Shown here one piece after another: positions 52,901-64,000 of a DNA stretch of 64,000 nt (position 1 is its first letter; each line of letters opens with the position of its first letter). Location: contig NW_026992294.1 of the NCBI RefSeq assembly GCF_028769735.1, positions 120,144 through 184,143 of the forward strand, given 5' to 3'. The DNA comes from Zonotrichia leucophrys gambelii (lineage: Eukaryota; Chordata; Aves; Passeriformes; Passerellidae). The notes beneath the pieces were generated by a model. The model was not told where the DNA came from, searched no databases, and worked only from the letters and a program-made list of their open reading frames with translations. The position numbers and the translations under genes were made by a program.

Positions 52901-54224
52901 TGCTCTGTGCCTCTGTGACACAGCCACAGAGGTGCTGCTGTGACACAGCCCCCTCGGGGACATCCCACAGCCCCTGCCAGTGCTGAGCCCCTGTGAGCTC
53001 TGTCTGTGCCCTGCTGGTGTCCCTGAGGGGCCCTGGCAGTGCCCCAGCCCTGCTGGGCTGTGCACAGGAGCTGCTCCTGGCCAGAGCTGTCTCTCTGCAG
53101 CGCTGCCCTTGCCAGGAGCTGCCTGTGGGCCAGGAGCCCGGCCCAGCTCAGCAGCACAGACACAGCACAGGGACTTTAATGAGCCTCTGGGGCTTTGGTG
53201 CTCTTTGCATCAGACCCAGTCCCTCACAGTGTGCTCAAAAAACTTCTCAAGAGCTCAAAGTGAGATTGAAATACTGACATTTCTTGTACTTTAAAGAGAT
53301 CCCTGTGAGGGACAGGACTGAGAAAGTGTCCCCAGGTTCCAGGGAGAGCAGAACACTGGAGGCAGTGATGACAGGCAGGGACAAACAAGGCAAAGGTGTC
53401 TCTGGTGCTGAGCAAAGCTGGATGTGTTTCAGGAATGCAAAGGGCCAAGGCTTGAGCCCCAGCCCCTGGCCAGGCAGATGCTGTCCCTCCCTCCTTGCTC
53501 AGGGCTCTTGCCGGGATGGGCACTGGCATGTGGGGATTGGCAATGCCAAGGACAGGAGCATGGGGCGGCCCCTGCCAGGCTGCTGAGCAGGGACAAGGAA
53601 GCAATGAGGCCCCAGGCTTGCAAGGGTCACTTGTCTCCTGCTCCTGCCTCAGGCCCAGGCCCAGCAGCCATGGCCAAAGTGCTGCCCAAGGTGGCTCTGG
53701 CAGGGCTGTCTTGCAGCTGCTGCCCATCCCTGTGCCCTGTGCAGCCCAGGCTGTCCCACGGTGTCCCTGCCCTGCGCCTCTGTCCCTGCAGGCTGTCGAC
53801 ATCCCCCGGCTGCCCCTCTTGGCTGGCCCCTTCCTTGCTGACAGCTCTGCCTCCTGCCTGCCTTTGCTTGCCCACATAGAGCCTGGGGCTGCTCCAGGCT
53901 CCTGCTGGGGACGTGCTGCACCACAGCCCTGCCCTAGCAAAGGAATTCCTTTCTCTTTGGGTCCTGTCTGGAGCTCCCTATCTGCCCTTTGCATTAATTC
54001 TTTCTTTCTCTGGCTGTTCTCTATTATGCCAAAAAGATCCACCATCTCTGAAACCACCCTTCAATCCTTCCCAGGTCTCCTCTGCTGTCCTCAATCTCCA
54101 CTCCACTCAGCACACTGCTCTTGTGTTCCTGTATTGTGCTCATGTGCTTGAGACCTCCAAATCCTATCTTGGGAGATCTCTGGGCCCTCTCCAATATGTT
54201 GGCAAATGAAAACATTCTGCTCAT
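52901..54224. other. Unassigned host DNA
   Basis: GC-rich to about 53930, then AT-rich. Open frames up to 277 codons on the minus strand show no family motif. No gene supported. Confidence 0.3.
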
Positions 54225-54879
54225 AGTCTAAGAAAAGCACCTCAGGATAAGACCAATCAGACCTGTGTGTCCTGGCTGCTTTTGCTGTGGAGCAATCCTT
54301 GGATAGATAGAATTTTCTAGACTGAATTCCAATTTTGCCCATGGGCACTTTGATGTGAACAACGATTCTCTTCCATTGGAAAGAAAGAAAAGGCCCAATG
54401 TTTCAGATGAGCAGCAGCCGCCAAGTGCCAAGGCAAGCCAGACCTTTCTGAAATTGCAGCTTGTGCCTGACAGAAAGCCTTGGATACACAGAATTTGGGA
54501 GGTAGAATACCAATTTTGGCCTCTAGTCCATGGATCAAAACGGCCATTTCTTTTCCATCTGAAGTAAAGCAGAGAGCTCCAGGTTTTGATCATAGATGAG
54601 AAGCAGCCCCTGGGAGGCCAAGCCAGCCAGACTCGTCTCTCCTTGCAGCTTTTGGCTGGGAGTTATCCTTGGATATAAGAAATTTAGAGGCCAAATCTCA
54701 AATTTGGCCAAGGCCCCTGTACGAGAAGACTGTTCTATTTCCATCACAAGGAAGGCAGAGAGCCCCAGTGTTTCAGGGGTAGATGACAGGTGGCCATCAG
54801 AGTCCACAACACCAGCCAGAGTTGGCAGCTTTTGTCTGGGAGAAACCCTTCAAATAGTGAACATTTTAGGAGGAGTAGC
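54225..54879. repeat. About 187-bp satellite, left of ERV-D
   Basis: Three to four diverged units. The 'ttttccat' block recurs near 54368, 54548 and 54735 (spacing 180-187). The last six bases, agtagc (54874-54879), are the ERV-D target. Confidence 0.8.
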
Positions 54880-55529
54880 TGCTGTGGTGTGTTCTTAAGT
54901 TTGTCAGTTTGCTCCCCCATTTTCTGTATTAAATGGTTTCTTTCTTCCCTGTTAGTTCCCGCCGCTGCTACCCTGTCAGTTAGGTTGCTATGGTAACCTC
55001 GCTGTTCTTAGTTGCCGATATGAAACTGCTCCTCCCATATTTTCCCTTATAAGTGAAAGTTGTCTCCTCCCTGGGCCCAGTCAATCACCCCCTTCTCCTC
55101 CCAGGTTTCAAGAATTTTCTTTTCTCTGGGAGTTATGGTTGGCTGTAGCCCCGGAGCCCCTCCTATGCTTCATAACAGTTGGTTACTTTGGTATATCAAT
55201 TATGTTTCGCACCTCCAAATATGTATTACTATTGGTTAGCCGGGTTTCCCTGCCTTTTCCCCCCTTTTCCTTTAAAAACCCTCTCCCGCCCCCTGTTCGG
55301 GCCATTTGCTGGGTGGTTCCCCTCCTCATTGGTGCTTCTGTAATAAACCGACAGTTTACCTCCGGCAAGTGGTCGCCTCCTAATTCGTCTCACACCACGC
55401 CACTCTGAGCTATCACCCAGCTCAGCCCGAGACCAAGACGCCGAGGGGGGCTGGCTTCAGATGCGCAGGGGCACCGGCCTTCACCCCTCACCAGCTAGCC
55501 GGATCCAGGGCCCTGTACGCCCACACGCA
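54880..55529 (+). repeat. ERV-D 5' LTR
   Basis: TGCTGTGGTGTG to CCCACACGCA. A TTTAAAA box is at 55271-55277 and AATAAA at 55342-55347. An X-box-like palindrome GTTGCTATGGTAAC is at 54984-54997. Confidence 0.95.
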
Positions 55530-55533
55530 GTGT

Positions 55534-55551
55534 TGGCGCCCAATGCAGGGC
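55534..55551 (+). other. ERV-D primer-binding site, tRNA-Lys(1,2) type
   Basis: TGGCGCCCAATGCAGGGC, starting four bases after the LTR, matches the complement of the tRNA-Lys(CUU) 3' end at 15 of 18 positions. Confidence 0.7.
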
Positions 55552-56045
55552 TGGAATAGTGGATAGCTGACCACGAAACAGACCCCTCGGAGTGGACTTT
55601 TTAGTTCCAGTGGACGCCGCACTACCCCAGGTGGGAGCAGGCTCTGTTTTAGGAGTGGCGCTACCTGGGGATCGGGATCGGGAATCCTCGCATCCAGAGA
55701 GGACGATTCCGGAGACGATTCCTCCGCCTGATTCATCGTTTGCTGCTTCCACCGGATGGGTAAGGTCGGGCCCTGCTTTGGGGACCTTTCTGACTTTCCC
55801 CCTTGCCTTTTTAAAATTTCCCTGGGAGTTCATGCCCTGCCTTGGGGACCCACCCTCCCACCCTCTTTCCTTGATTTTTTTTTTTCCTTTTACTGAAGCC
55901 CCAGACCTGGGGACAGTAGGGGGAGCAGGGGCTGGTGGAAAGTGGCTTGTTGTTTCAGTTTCTGTTGTTTTCAGGCGGGGGGTTGTACCATCAGAGGAAT
56001 TTCCCCCCTTTCTAGTATCAGCAGTTCCTGTGCTAGAAAGGTACT
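55552..56045 (+). promoter_or_regulatory. ERV-D leader with splice donor
   Basis: The non-coding leader has GGATGG|GTAAGG (GT at 55760-55761) as the likely donor for env mRNA. Confidence 0.55.
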
Positions 56046-56672
56046 ATGGGTGCTAGTTTGGGAAAATCCCAGAAGGAGGTTAATTATATTGTTAAGGGTT
56101 TACTGCTTGGAGGTGGCCAGAAGGCCCCCAAGCAAGAATGAAAATTTTTAACTAAGTGGGTCTTTTCTAAGTTCCCTGAAATTTCCCCAGAACTTGCAAA
56201 ACAGCCACGACTTTGGGCAGCCGTTTTGGCAAAATTAGAAGAAGCAGTAAATTCCGGGGAGACAAAATTAGCGACCGTGGCATTTTGGGTGAACAGAGTG
56301 CTCACAACACTCTCCTCGTCCGGGGAACTGAAGAAAAGCCCTGCTCGTCCCCGTTCCCCGCGTTCGGCTCCCGTTACCCCACAACCCTCTCCCTCTTCCC
56401 ATAGGCAGGAGCCCTCGAGAGGGATTTTGAAGGCCAGCAAAAAGCAGGGCTTCCATCCTGCCCCTGCTCCCTCTCGACCGGCTCAGCCTCCCCGTTTGAG
56501 GAGCCCTGGCCAAGCTCCTCCTCCATCCTCACCCTCTACCCCAGTTCCCAAGTCCCCGGTTGTAACCCCCAAGTCTGTTCGGTTTAGTACCGTCCAAGAT
56601 GGCGAGGACCACGCGGTCGCTGCCGCCAGAGCTCCTTCTTCTTCCACTACCCCTTTTCTCTCAAGCGGCAAC
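56046..56672 (+). pseudogene. gag: ERV-D gag, matrix and linker (early stop)
   Basis: ATG at 56046 gives MGASLGKSQKE, a typical myristoylated retroviral matrix start. The frame meets TGA at 56139-56141 (codon 32). The same frame continues open through matrix (KFPEISPELAKQPRLWA) and a Pro/Ser-rich linker up to the solo LTR at 56673. So a single nonsense change is seen in this part. Confidence 0.85.
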
Positions 56673-57063
56673 TGTCGACGGAAGGAGACCAGGACATCCA
56701 GTTGATCATCACAGGTCCAATTTTATTGATCAGCACAGCGGGTTAAATACAGTTCGTAATTAACTTCATGCATATTGCAAAAGTTGAGCTCAGGATTGGT
56801 TAGTTACATATCAGCAGTTACACCTACTTTTACATTCCTATGGTCCTACTTTTGATACTTTCTACATATTCTTAGGAGATATTCAGGACTAATCTCTACT
56901 CCCTTTCTCCATGTTGCAGCAAGGCCACTGATTGCAAGCTGCTGACATCTCCTTTCAGCTTGCTGACTGCTGATTTCTCAGCTTGACCAGTGGCAATATG
57001 TCAGCATGGCCTTTCTCAGCTAACCAACTATTAATAAAGCTCTCCACATTAAAGCTCTCCACA
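56673..57063 (-). mobile_element. Solo LTR nested in ERV-D gag, 391 bp
   Basis: It is flanked by the 6-bp duplication ggcaac (56667-56672 and 57064-57069). On the minus strand it runs TGTGGAGAGC to CCGTCGACA, with TATTTAA-like and AATAAA (56722-56727) elements in order. It belongs to a different LTR family. The gag frame resumes in register if the LTR and one duplication are ignored. Confidence 0.92.
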
Positions 57064-58356
57064 GGCAACCCCTTCCTTTACCCTGAACACACCCCTTGCC
57101 CAATCCCCCCTCCCTCATATCCTCCCCCCGTCCCGCTCGCTCCTCCGTACTCCGACACACCTTCAGCTCCCCCTCAAACTCCTCCCCCGGTTCAGCCTCC
57201 CGTTCCCTCCTCCCCGGCTCCACTTTCGTTTTCCCTTCCGCCTCCGAACGCCACCCGGGGGGAGAGAGGGGTGGATGGCCTTGCACACTCCCTCGCCTTG
57301 CGTCATCGCCAAACCCCGCCTCAACCTCCTCCAGTTTCAGTTCCAACACCCTTCCCCCCGGATCCCACGGTTTGTGTTCGGAGGGGGGAGGGGTGCCTAG
57401 CCACAAGCCGCAGCAAATGCCTTTGCTAGAAGCGGCCCCGTTTACCTACCACCTAGGCGGGGAGATGACCCCTCAGGCTCGGTGGGTGCCCTTAGCAGAG
57501 GCACGGATTAAAGAACTGTGCAAGGCACAGAAAGACTACTCCCAAAGGTCAGAATACTTCCGGGGTTTGCTACATAATACCCTTTCTCAGGGAGATTTAG
57601 TGCCGGCAGATCTGAGGGCACTCTTCTCCAGCCTTATAAGGCCTATGGAATTCAGAGTCTGGGTGAGGGAATGGGGGAGGGAAATATCGGAGGTTCTCCC
57701 AAGTTTTTGGGGGAATCCAGCACTGTCTCATGATGCAGATGGTATGATAATTACCCCAGAACATCTTTTGGGTGAAGGACAGTGGGCAGAAGGGGCAAAT
57801 CAAGCTAAAGCCTTATTCCCCTCCCAGCTGGTGGAGACGGCCCGAGCAGCTGAACGGGCTTTCTTCAAGCTGGAAGTAGTTACTTCCCAATGGGAGGATG
57901 ATGAGGTTTTGCAAGGAGAGCATGAACCATACATGGAATTTATGGAGGGCCTCTAAAGATATGTGGAAGCACAGGCACTCGGGGATGACGAAATGATGCT
58001 CCAGAGAATGGCATATAGCAATGCAAACGCTGATTGCCACAAAGTTAAAAGACTCTCCCTCGTAGTCCTCAGCCCACAGTAGAGGCCATGATAGATGTCG
58101 TGGTGCGTCAGGTCTCCCTGTCATCACGGCATAAGAGGGTTTCCGTGGTTTTTGCTGAATGCCCCGTGCAGGACTGCATAGAGGCAGAAGCTGCCCCCGT
58201 TGCCGGCCCTCCAACACCTGGGGCGGGCAAGAGAACATCGGCAACCCACCCCTGTCATCTCTGTGGTAAAGTGGGACATTGGATGCCCCAGTGCCCTATG
58301 CACCAAGACTACATGGAATGGAGGTGGAAGCGGGAAAAGGAGGAGAATCAAAAGAA

Positions 58357-58366
<10 letters not shown>
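57064..58366 (+). pseudogene. gag: ERV-D gag, proline-rich linker, capsid and nucleocapsid
   Basis: A Pro-rich segment with PPSYPPP and APPYSD (PPxY-like late motifs) follows the solo LTR. A frameshift between about 57300 and 57410 leads into capsid (FTYHLGGEMTPQARWVPLAEA). The major homology region reads QGEHEPYMEFMEGL and meets TAA at 57954-57956. Homology continues (MMLQRMAYSNANADC) to another frameshift near 58060. Nucleocapsid has one CCHC knuckle, [14 protein letters not shown], and ends KKKN-stop at 58366. The 3' end holds the slip heptamer. Confidence 0.85.
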
Positions 58367-59470
<1,104 letters not shown>

Positions 59471-61516
59471 ATTAATAAATTAATAATTGACATGGGTTCC
59501 CTTCAGCCAGGGATGCCCTCCCCAGAAATGCTCCCCCAAGATTGGGAATTAGCTGTGATTGATATAAAAGATTGCTTTTTCCAAATTCCCCTTCACCCAG
59601 ATGATGCCCCGCGATTCGCATTCACAGTTCCGTCCATCAACTGTGAGTCCCCAGCCAAGCGCTATCTTGGCGTGTGCTGCCGCAAGGCCTGAAGGTCAGC
59701 CCTGTGATCTGCCAGTGGGTCTTTCTGAGCCACCATAGGTCCAAAAGAATGACACGGCCACAGGAGTTGATAGCAGAACAGATTCTCAAAGCAAGATAGA
59801 GGATCAGAGAGCATGCAGGCTGTGATTTCTCATGCATACAGATCCCAATTAAATTGGAATCGGGCCAATTTAAACTAAAGACCTTTGAAGAACTGCTGCA
59901 AACTAATGAATACCTTCAGTTTGCACTCGACAGCTACACTGGGCGCATCGCGGTAAACCAGCCGGCCCACAAATTATTCAATTCGGAGTTTAAATTCTCG
60001 TTGAAAAAGGTTCAGAGCAAGAAGCCATTGGATGCTGTGACGGTTTTTACTGACGCATCTGGAGCATCCCACAGGTCAGTGATGACTTGGAAGGATCCTC
60101 AGAACTCAGCAGTGGGAGACCGATGTTGCTGTTGTAGAGGGCTCTCCACAAGTTGCTGAGTTGGACGCAGTCGTCAGGGCATTTCAGAAATTCCCTGGAC
60201 CTTTCAATTTGGTCACAGATTCTGCGTATGTCGCAGGTGTAGTGTCTCGAGCTGAGTCAGCTGTTCTTCAAGAGATCACTAATAAGAGATTACTTGAATT
60301 GCTGAATAGGCTCATCGAGTTAGTCTCCAACCGCGAGCATCCATTCTATGTCATGCATGTGAGATCACACACAGATCTACCTGGGTTCATTGCGGAGGGT
60401 AACCGTCGCGCCGATTCTTTAGCGGCGGCTGCTGTTTCGCAGGCCCCCCTCCCAGATGTGTTCAGTCAGGCTAAAATCAGCCACCAACTGTTCCATCAAA
60501 ATGCCCCTGGCCTGTTTCGTCAGTTCAATCTGACGCAGGAGCAGGCCAAGGCGATAGTGGCCACATGTCCCCAATGCCAGCAAGATCAAATGCCTACCAT
60601 AGCCTCGGGGGCTAATCCCCGAGGTTTGGCAAGCTGCGAGCTGTGGCAGATGGATGTAACGCACATTCCATCTTTTGGTCGATTGTGTTATGTCCACGTC
60701 TCAGTGGACACCTTCTCCGGGGCGATCTATGCTTCTGCCCACACAGGTGAAAGGGCAGCGGATGTTCAGAGGCATCTGCTCCAGGCATTCGCTGTCTTGG
60801 GCATCCCTAGGACCTTAAAAACAGAAAACAGCCCTGCGTATGCTTCCAAGGAGCTGCAAAGCTTTCTGCAGCAATGGGGAATAGTGCATAAAACCGGCAT
60901 CCCCTATTCCCCGACAGGCCAAGCCATGGTGGAAAGAGCTCACCAGAGCCTTAAGAAAATCCTATCCCGGCAACAACCGGCGATGAAGGCAGAAACCCCC
61001 CAAGTCCAGCTATCAAGGGCATTGTATACACTCAACTTCCTGAATTGCTCTTTTGACAGCCAAAACCCTCCCATAGTCCGACATTTCGGCAGTCACCAGC
61101 AGCTGCAGCCTAAAACCAAGCCACCGGTTCTTGTAAAAGATCCGGAGACCTGGCGGACGGAGGGCCCCTTTGACCTGGTAACTTGGGGGAGGGGATATGC
61201 CTGCGTGTCCACTCCCTCGGGTCCCAAGTGGGTACCATCTAAGTGGGTCAGACCCTTCGTCCCGAAGCAGGGGATCAAGAAGGAGGCAGTACCACAGGTC
61301 CGGCAAGCATGTTGGCGTCGGCAGAAGAAACTATCCCATCAATCCTCCTCATTCTCTCCAGATCTCACTCCAGTTACTGAAGAACCCTCTCCCCCAGCTT
61401 CTCCTCCACCCCTTGACCTTTTATACCACCTTTCCTCCTTTTCCCCCCCAGCTCCAACCATCACCCCTCGTGAGTTTTACTTAAATTGGTTGTTTGGGGA
61501 GGAACCATATCTGTGA
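59471..61516 (+). pseudogene. pol: ERV-D pol: RT with active site deleted, RNase H, integrase
   Basis: RT continues after the TGA (MGSLQPGMPSPEMLPQDW, IKDCFFQIPLHPDDAP). A one-base indel near 59660 changes frame. At VICQW (TGG 59716-59718) the sequence jumps to VFLSHHRSK, which in ERV-C lies 193 codons further on. So the YMDD region, thumb and connection are missing in one in-frame deletion. RNase H begins in a shifted frame and breaks again near 60130. From 60161 integrase is open: HHCC present, WQMDVTH, then KTENSPAY where the second catalytic Asp is Glu, and GQAMVERAH. It ends at 61516 with a long Ser/Pro-rich tail. Confidence 0.88.
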
Positions 61517-61566
61517 ATCCTGCATACTTTTACGGCTCTCCTTTCATTTCAGTTTCATCTCCCCGA

Positions 61567-63017
61567 ATGGCCTCCGAATTGACAACGCTGGCTCTCAACC
61601 CTTGTTTGTTGTTGACCGTGCTGATGACCTGCGGAGTCCTTCTGCCACCTGCGGAGCCGTGGGTCATCCCCCAGCCAAAAATCAACGTCTGGCGTGCCTT
61701 GGCCCAATCATTAGGACAGGACAGTATATGCCTCGACACCGGCGCAGCAGAGGACCCGATGTCGTCTTGCCTTGTGGGGATCCCTTTCTCCCCAGGCGAG
61801 TTCCCCTCTGCCTTCCAGTCTGCCCTTTCCCCCGTTTTGGCCCAGAGCCTAACTTTCCTCCCCGGTTTTGAACCCAGAAACGCCTGGAGAAACGGAGTAG
61901 CTAGGCTGAGTCCTGCGCCCTCCGAGCCCACAGAGCTGCACCTACTCGGTTCCGCTAACTCTTCAATTTGCTTTCAGTTCGAATATACTTATGCCCCCAT
62001 AGATAAGGGCAGTGAGGTGGTCTGGCAGACAAAGAAAAAATATCAAGCGAGCCAGTGGTGCCGCGCTGTTCTAAAAATCATCGGCCCCACCACTACCAAG
62101 CGGACCCCTTACGCCCTTCCCAGGGGGGTGTTCTTGATTTGTGGCGATCGAGCGTGGGCAGGCATCCCCTCTGGCCTGATCGGAGGCCGTGCACATTTGG
62201 CCGGCTGACGCTGTTTACCCCCAACATCACCCAAATTATCAATTGGAAAAGGAATAACATCACATCCGAATTGGCCAGATCCAAAAGAGATCTTAAAGAT
62301 CTCACTGAAGATTGTGATGATAAAGTTACCCATTGGTCTCATTCTAAATCCGTCGCCTTTACCATTTTATTGCCATGGTTATCGGTGGCGAAATCTCTGG
62401 GTGAATTGGGCCACCTGAAGTGTTGGGTGGTTAAACAAGCCAATTATACTTCAGCCGCGTTATACGACCTCCTTAAAGACGAGGAAATTACAAGGAAGGC
62501 AACGCTCCAAAACAGAGCAGCAATAGATTTTCTACTTCTGCTCCATCACCATCACTGTGAGGAGTTTGAGGGCCTCTGCTGTCTGAACCTGTCCTCTCGG
62601 GCCGAGGACGCCAGACACTCCATAAAAAAACTCCAAGACCTCGTCCATCAGGTCAGGCAAGAGACATCAGACTGGCTGGGGGACATATTCAAGGGTTGGG
62701 GCCTTAGCGGGTGGGCCAGTTTGGTGTTAGAATCAGTTTGTAAAGTGGTTTTGAGTTTGATTGTATTTTGCGTTTTGATCGTACTGATCCGTAGTTTGAT
62801 CAAAGGACTAATAGCTAAAGCCACCTCAACGACTGTCAATCATGCCGCACTCCCTCTGGAGGAACATTTCGAGCTGGAGGACCTCTCCTCAGAAGCCGGA
62901 GGAGATTCAGATGAAGAGAGATCCACTGAGCTGCCTCAAGAACATAAGTGGGCTAGCGAACTCCAGCTCGAAGAAAGCGAAGATTGGCAGGACAAGCCGC
63001 AGGCACCTTCCTTTTGA
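61567..63017 (+). pseudogene. env: ERV-D env (alpharetrovirus-type Env) with one frameshift
   Basis: ATG at 61567 starts a signal peptide (LLLTVLMTCGVLL). SU is about 215 residues with NVWRALAQSL, SICLDTG and LICGDRAWAGIP. The frame breaks near 62195-62205 (after SGLIGG) and resumes as PCTFGRLTLFTPN. A furin-type RSKR site precedes TM. TM has a Cys-bounded internal hydrophobic segment (FTILLPWLSVAKSLGE), LQNRAAIDFLLL, CX6CC (CEEFEGLCC), a membrane helix (VVLSLIVFCVLIVLI) and an acidic tail. One indel is the only break I see. Confidence 0.88.
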
Positions 63018-63051
63018 GTTGAATAGACGGTCTAAAATTTTAATTTTATTT

Positions 63052-63068
63052 GATAAGAAATGGGGAGA
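63052..63068 (+). other. ERV-D polypurine tract
   Basis: GATAAGAAATGGGGAGA directly before the 3' LTR. Confidence 0.85.
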
Positions 63069-63711
63069 TGCTGTGGTGTGTTCTTAAGTTTGTCAGTTTG
63101 CTCCCTCATTTTCTGTATTAAATGGTTTCTTCCTTCCCTGTTAGTTCCCGCCGCTGCTACCCTGTCAGTTAGGTTGCTATGGTAACCTCGCTGTTCTTAG
63201 TTGCCGATATGAAACTGCTCCTCCCATATTTTCCCTTATAAGTGAAAGTTGTCTCCTCCCTGGGCCCAGTCAATCACCCCCTTCTCCTCCCAGGTTTCGA
63301 GAATTTTCTTTTCTCTGGGAGTTATGGTTGGCTGTAGCCCCGGAGCCCCTCCTATGCTTCATAACAGTTGGTTACTTTGGTATATCAATTATGTTTCGCA
63401 CCTCCAAATATGTATTACTATTGGTTAGCCGGGTTTCCCTGCCTTTTCCCCCCTTTTCCCTTAAAAACCCTCTCCCGCCCCCTGTTCGGGGCCATTTGCT
63501 GGGTGGTTCCCCTCCTCGTTGGTGCTTCTGTAATAAACCGACAGTTTACCTCCGGCAAGTGGTCGCCTCCTAATTCGTCTCACACCGCGCCGCTCCGAGC
63601 TATCACCCAGCTCAGCCTGAGGCCAAGATGCTGAGGGGGGCTGGCTTCAGATGCGCAGGGGCACCTGCCTTCGCCCCCACCAGCTAGCCCACGCGTGTAC
63701 GCCCACGCGCA
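63069..63711 (+). repeat. ERV-D 3' LTR
   Basis: TGCTGTGGTGTG to CCCACGCGCA, 643 bp, with the X-box-like GTTGCTATGGTAAC at 63173-63186. The target duplication agtagc follows at 63712-63717. Confidence 0.95.
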
Positions 63712-63717
63712 AGTAGC

Positions 63718-64000
63718 AATTTTGGCTGTGGAGGAATAAGAAAATTATTTTCCTCTTTTCCATAGGAAGGAAAGCACAGAGCCCCAATGTTTCAGGGGCT
63801 GATGAACTACAGTCACTAGAGACCAGGGCCATCCAGACCTGTCTGTAATGGCAGCTTTTGTGTAGGAGCAATCTTTGGATATATGGCTTTGGCGGTGGAA
63901 TCCCATTTTCAACCATGAGCACCTGGAGAAGAAGGATGGTTCTTTTTCCTTAGGTAGGAAAGCACCGATCCCCAATGTATTTCAGGGCAGAATAGAGGCA
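63718..64000. repeat. About 187-bp satellite, right of ERV-D
   Basis: The 'ttttccataggaaggaaagcac' block at about 63755 recurs about 187 bp later (63942). It continues the array interrupted by ERV-D and runs off the window. Confidence 0.8.

Noticed and set aside
53224..54057. 277-codon minus-strand frame
   Set aside because: GC-rich host DNA with overlapping frames on both strands and no motif.

Overview
The window looks like nuclear DNA of a songbird (passerine): it has CR1 LINE fragments, exons of a maestro heat-like repeat (MROH) gene, a PIM-kinase-like relic, and several class II (alpha/beta-like) endogenous retroviruses of bird type. No bacterial feature, tRNA, rRNA or CRISPR array is visible. 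About 60% of the bases are retroviral by my estimate.

Layout. 1-4997: unassigned host DNA with a GC-rich CpG-island-like block, an old ERVL-type LTR, a large CTTT/CCTT microsatellite and a 36-bp minisatellite. 4998-about 21090 (minus strand): ERV-A, a beta-like provirus lacking its 5' LTR, split inside gag by ERV-B (11534-19563, minus strand), whose two LTRs are flanked by the 6-bp duplication ccagac. 21208-33767 (plus strand): the 3' part of an MROH-family gene in ten exons. One intron holds ERV-C (22058-31346, plus strand), a young, nearly complete provirus. 33768-39429: host DNA with a PIM-like kinase pseudogene and two unassigned exon-like blocks. About 39430-41840: a decayed ERV with a recognisable dUTPase and integrase pieces. 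41841-54879: CR1 fragments, two inverted copies of a repeat made of CRE-like octamers, a 38-bp minisatellite, a roughly 187-bp satellite and two solo LTRs. 54880-63711 (plus strand): ERV-D, inserted in the roughly 187-bp satellite and itself carrying a solo LTR in gag. The satellite resumes to the end.

How the retroviral genes fit together. ERV-A, -C and -D have the same plan: Gag with CA and zinc knuckle(s), a -1 slippery heptamer, a Pro region that starts with a degenerate dUTPase-like domain before the aspartic protease, a beta-like RT/RNase H/integrase, and a compact Env whose transmembrane subunit has an internal fusion segment and a CX6CC motif like that of alpharetroviruses. ERV-B has the opposite mosaic: alpharetrovirus-like pol with the slippery site AAATTTA, a tRNA-Phe-type primer site, and a gamma-type Env with CWLC and CX6CC motifs. 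All four are broken. The most intact single frame is the ERV-C pol.

Limits: all homology calls come from reading motifs and from memory of the families. No alignment or database search was run. Ends of degenerate elements are approximate.
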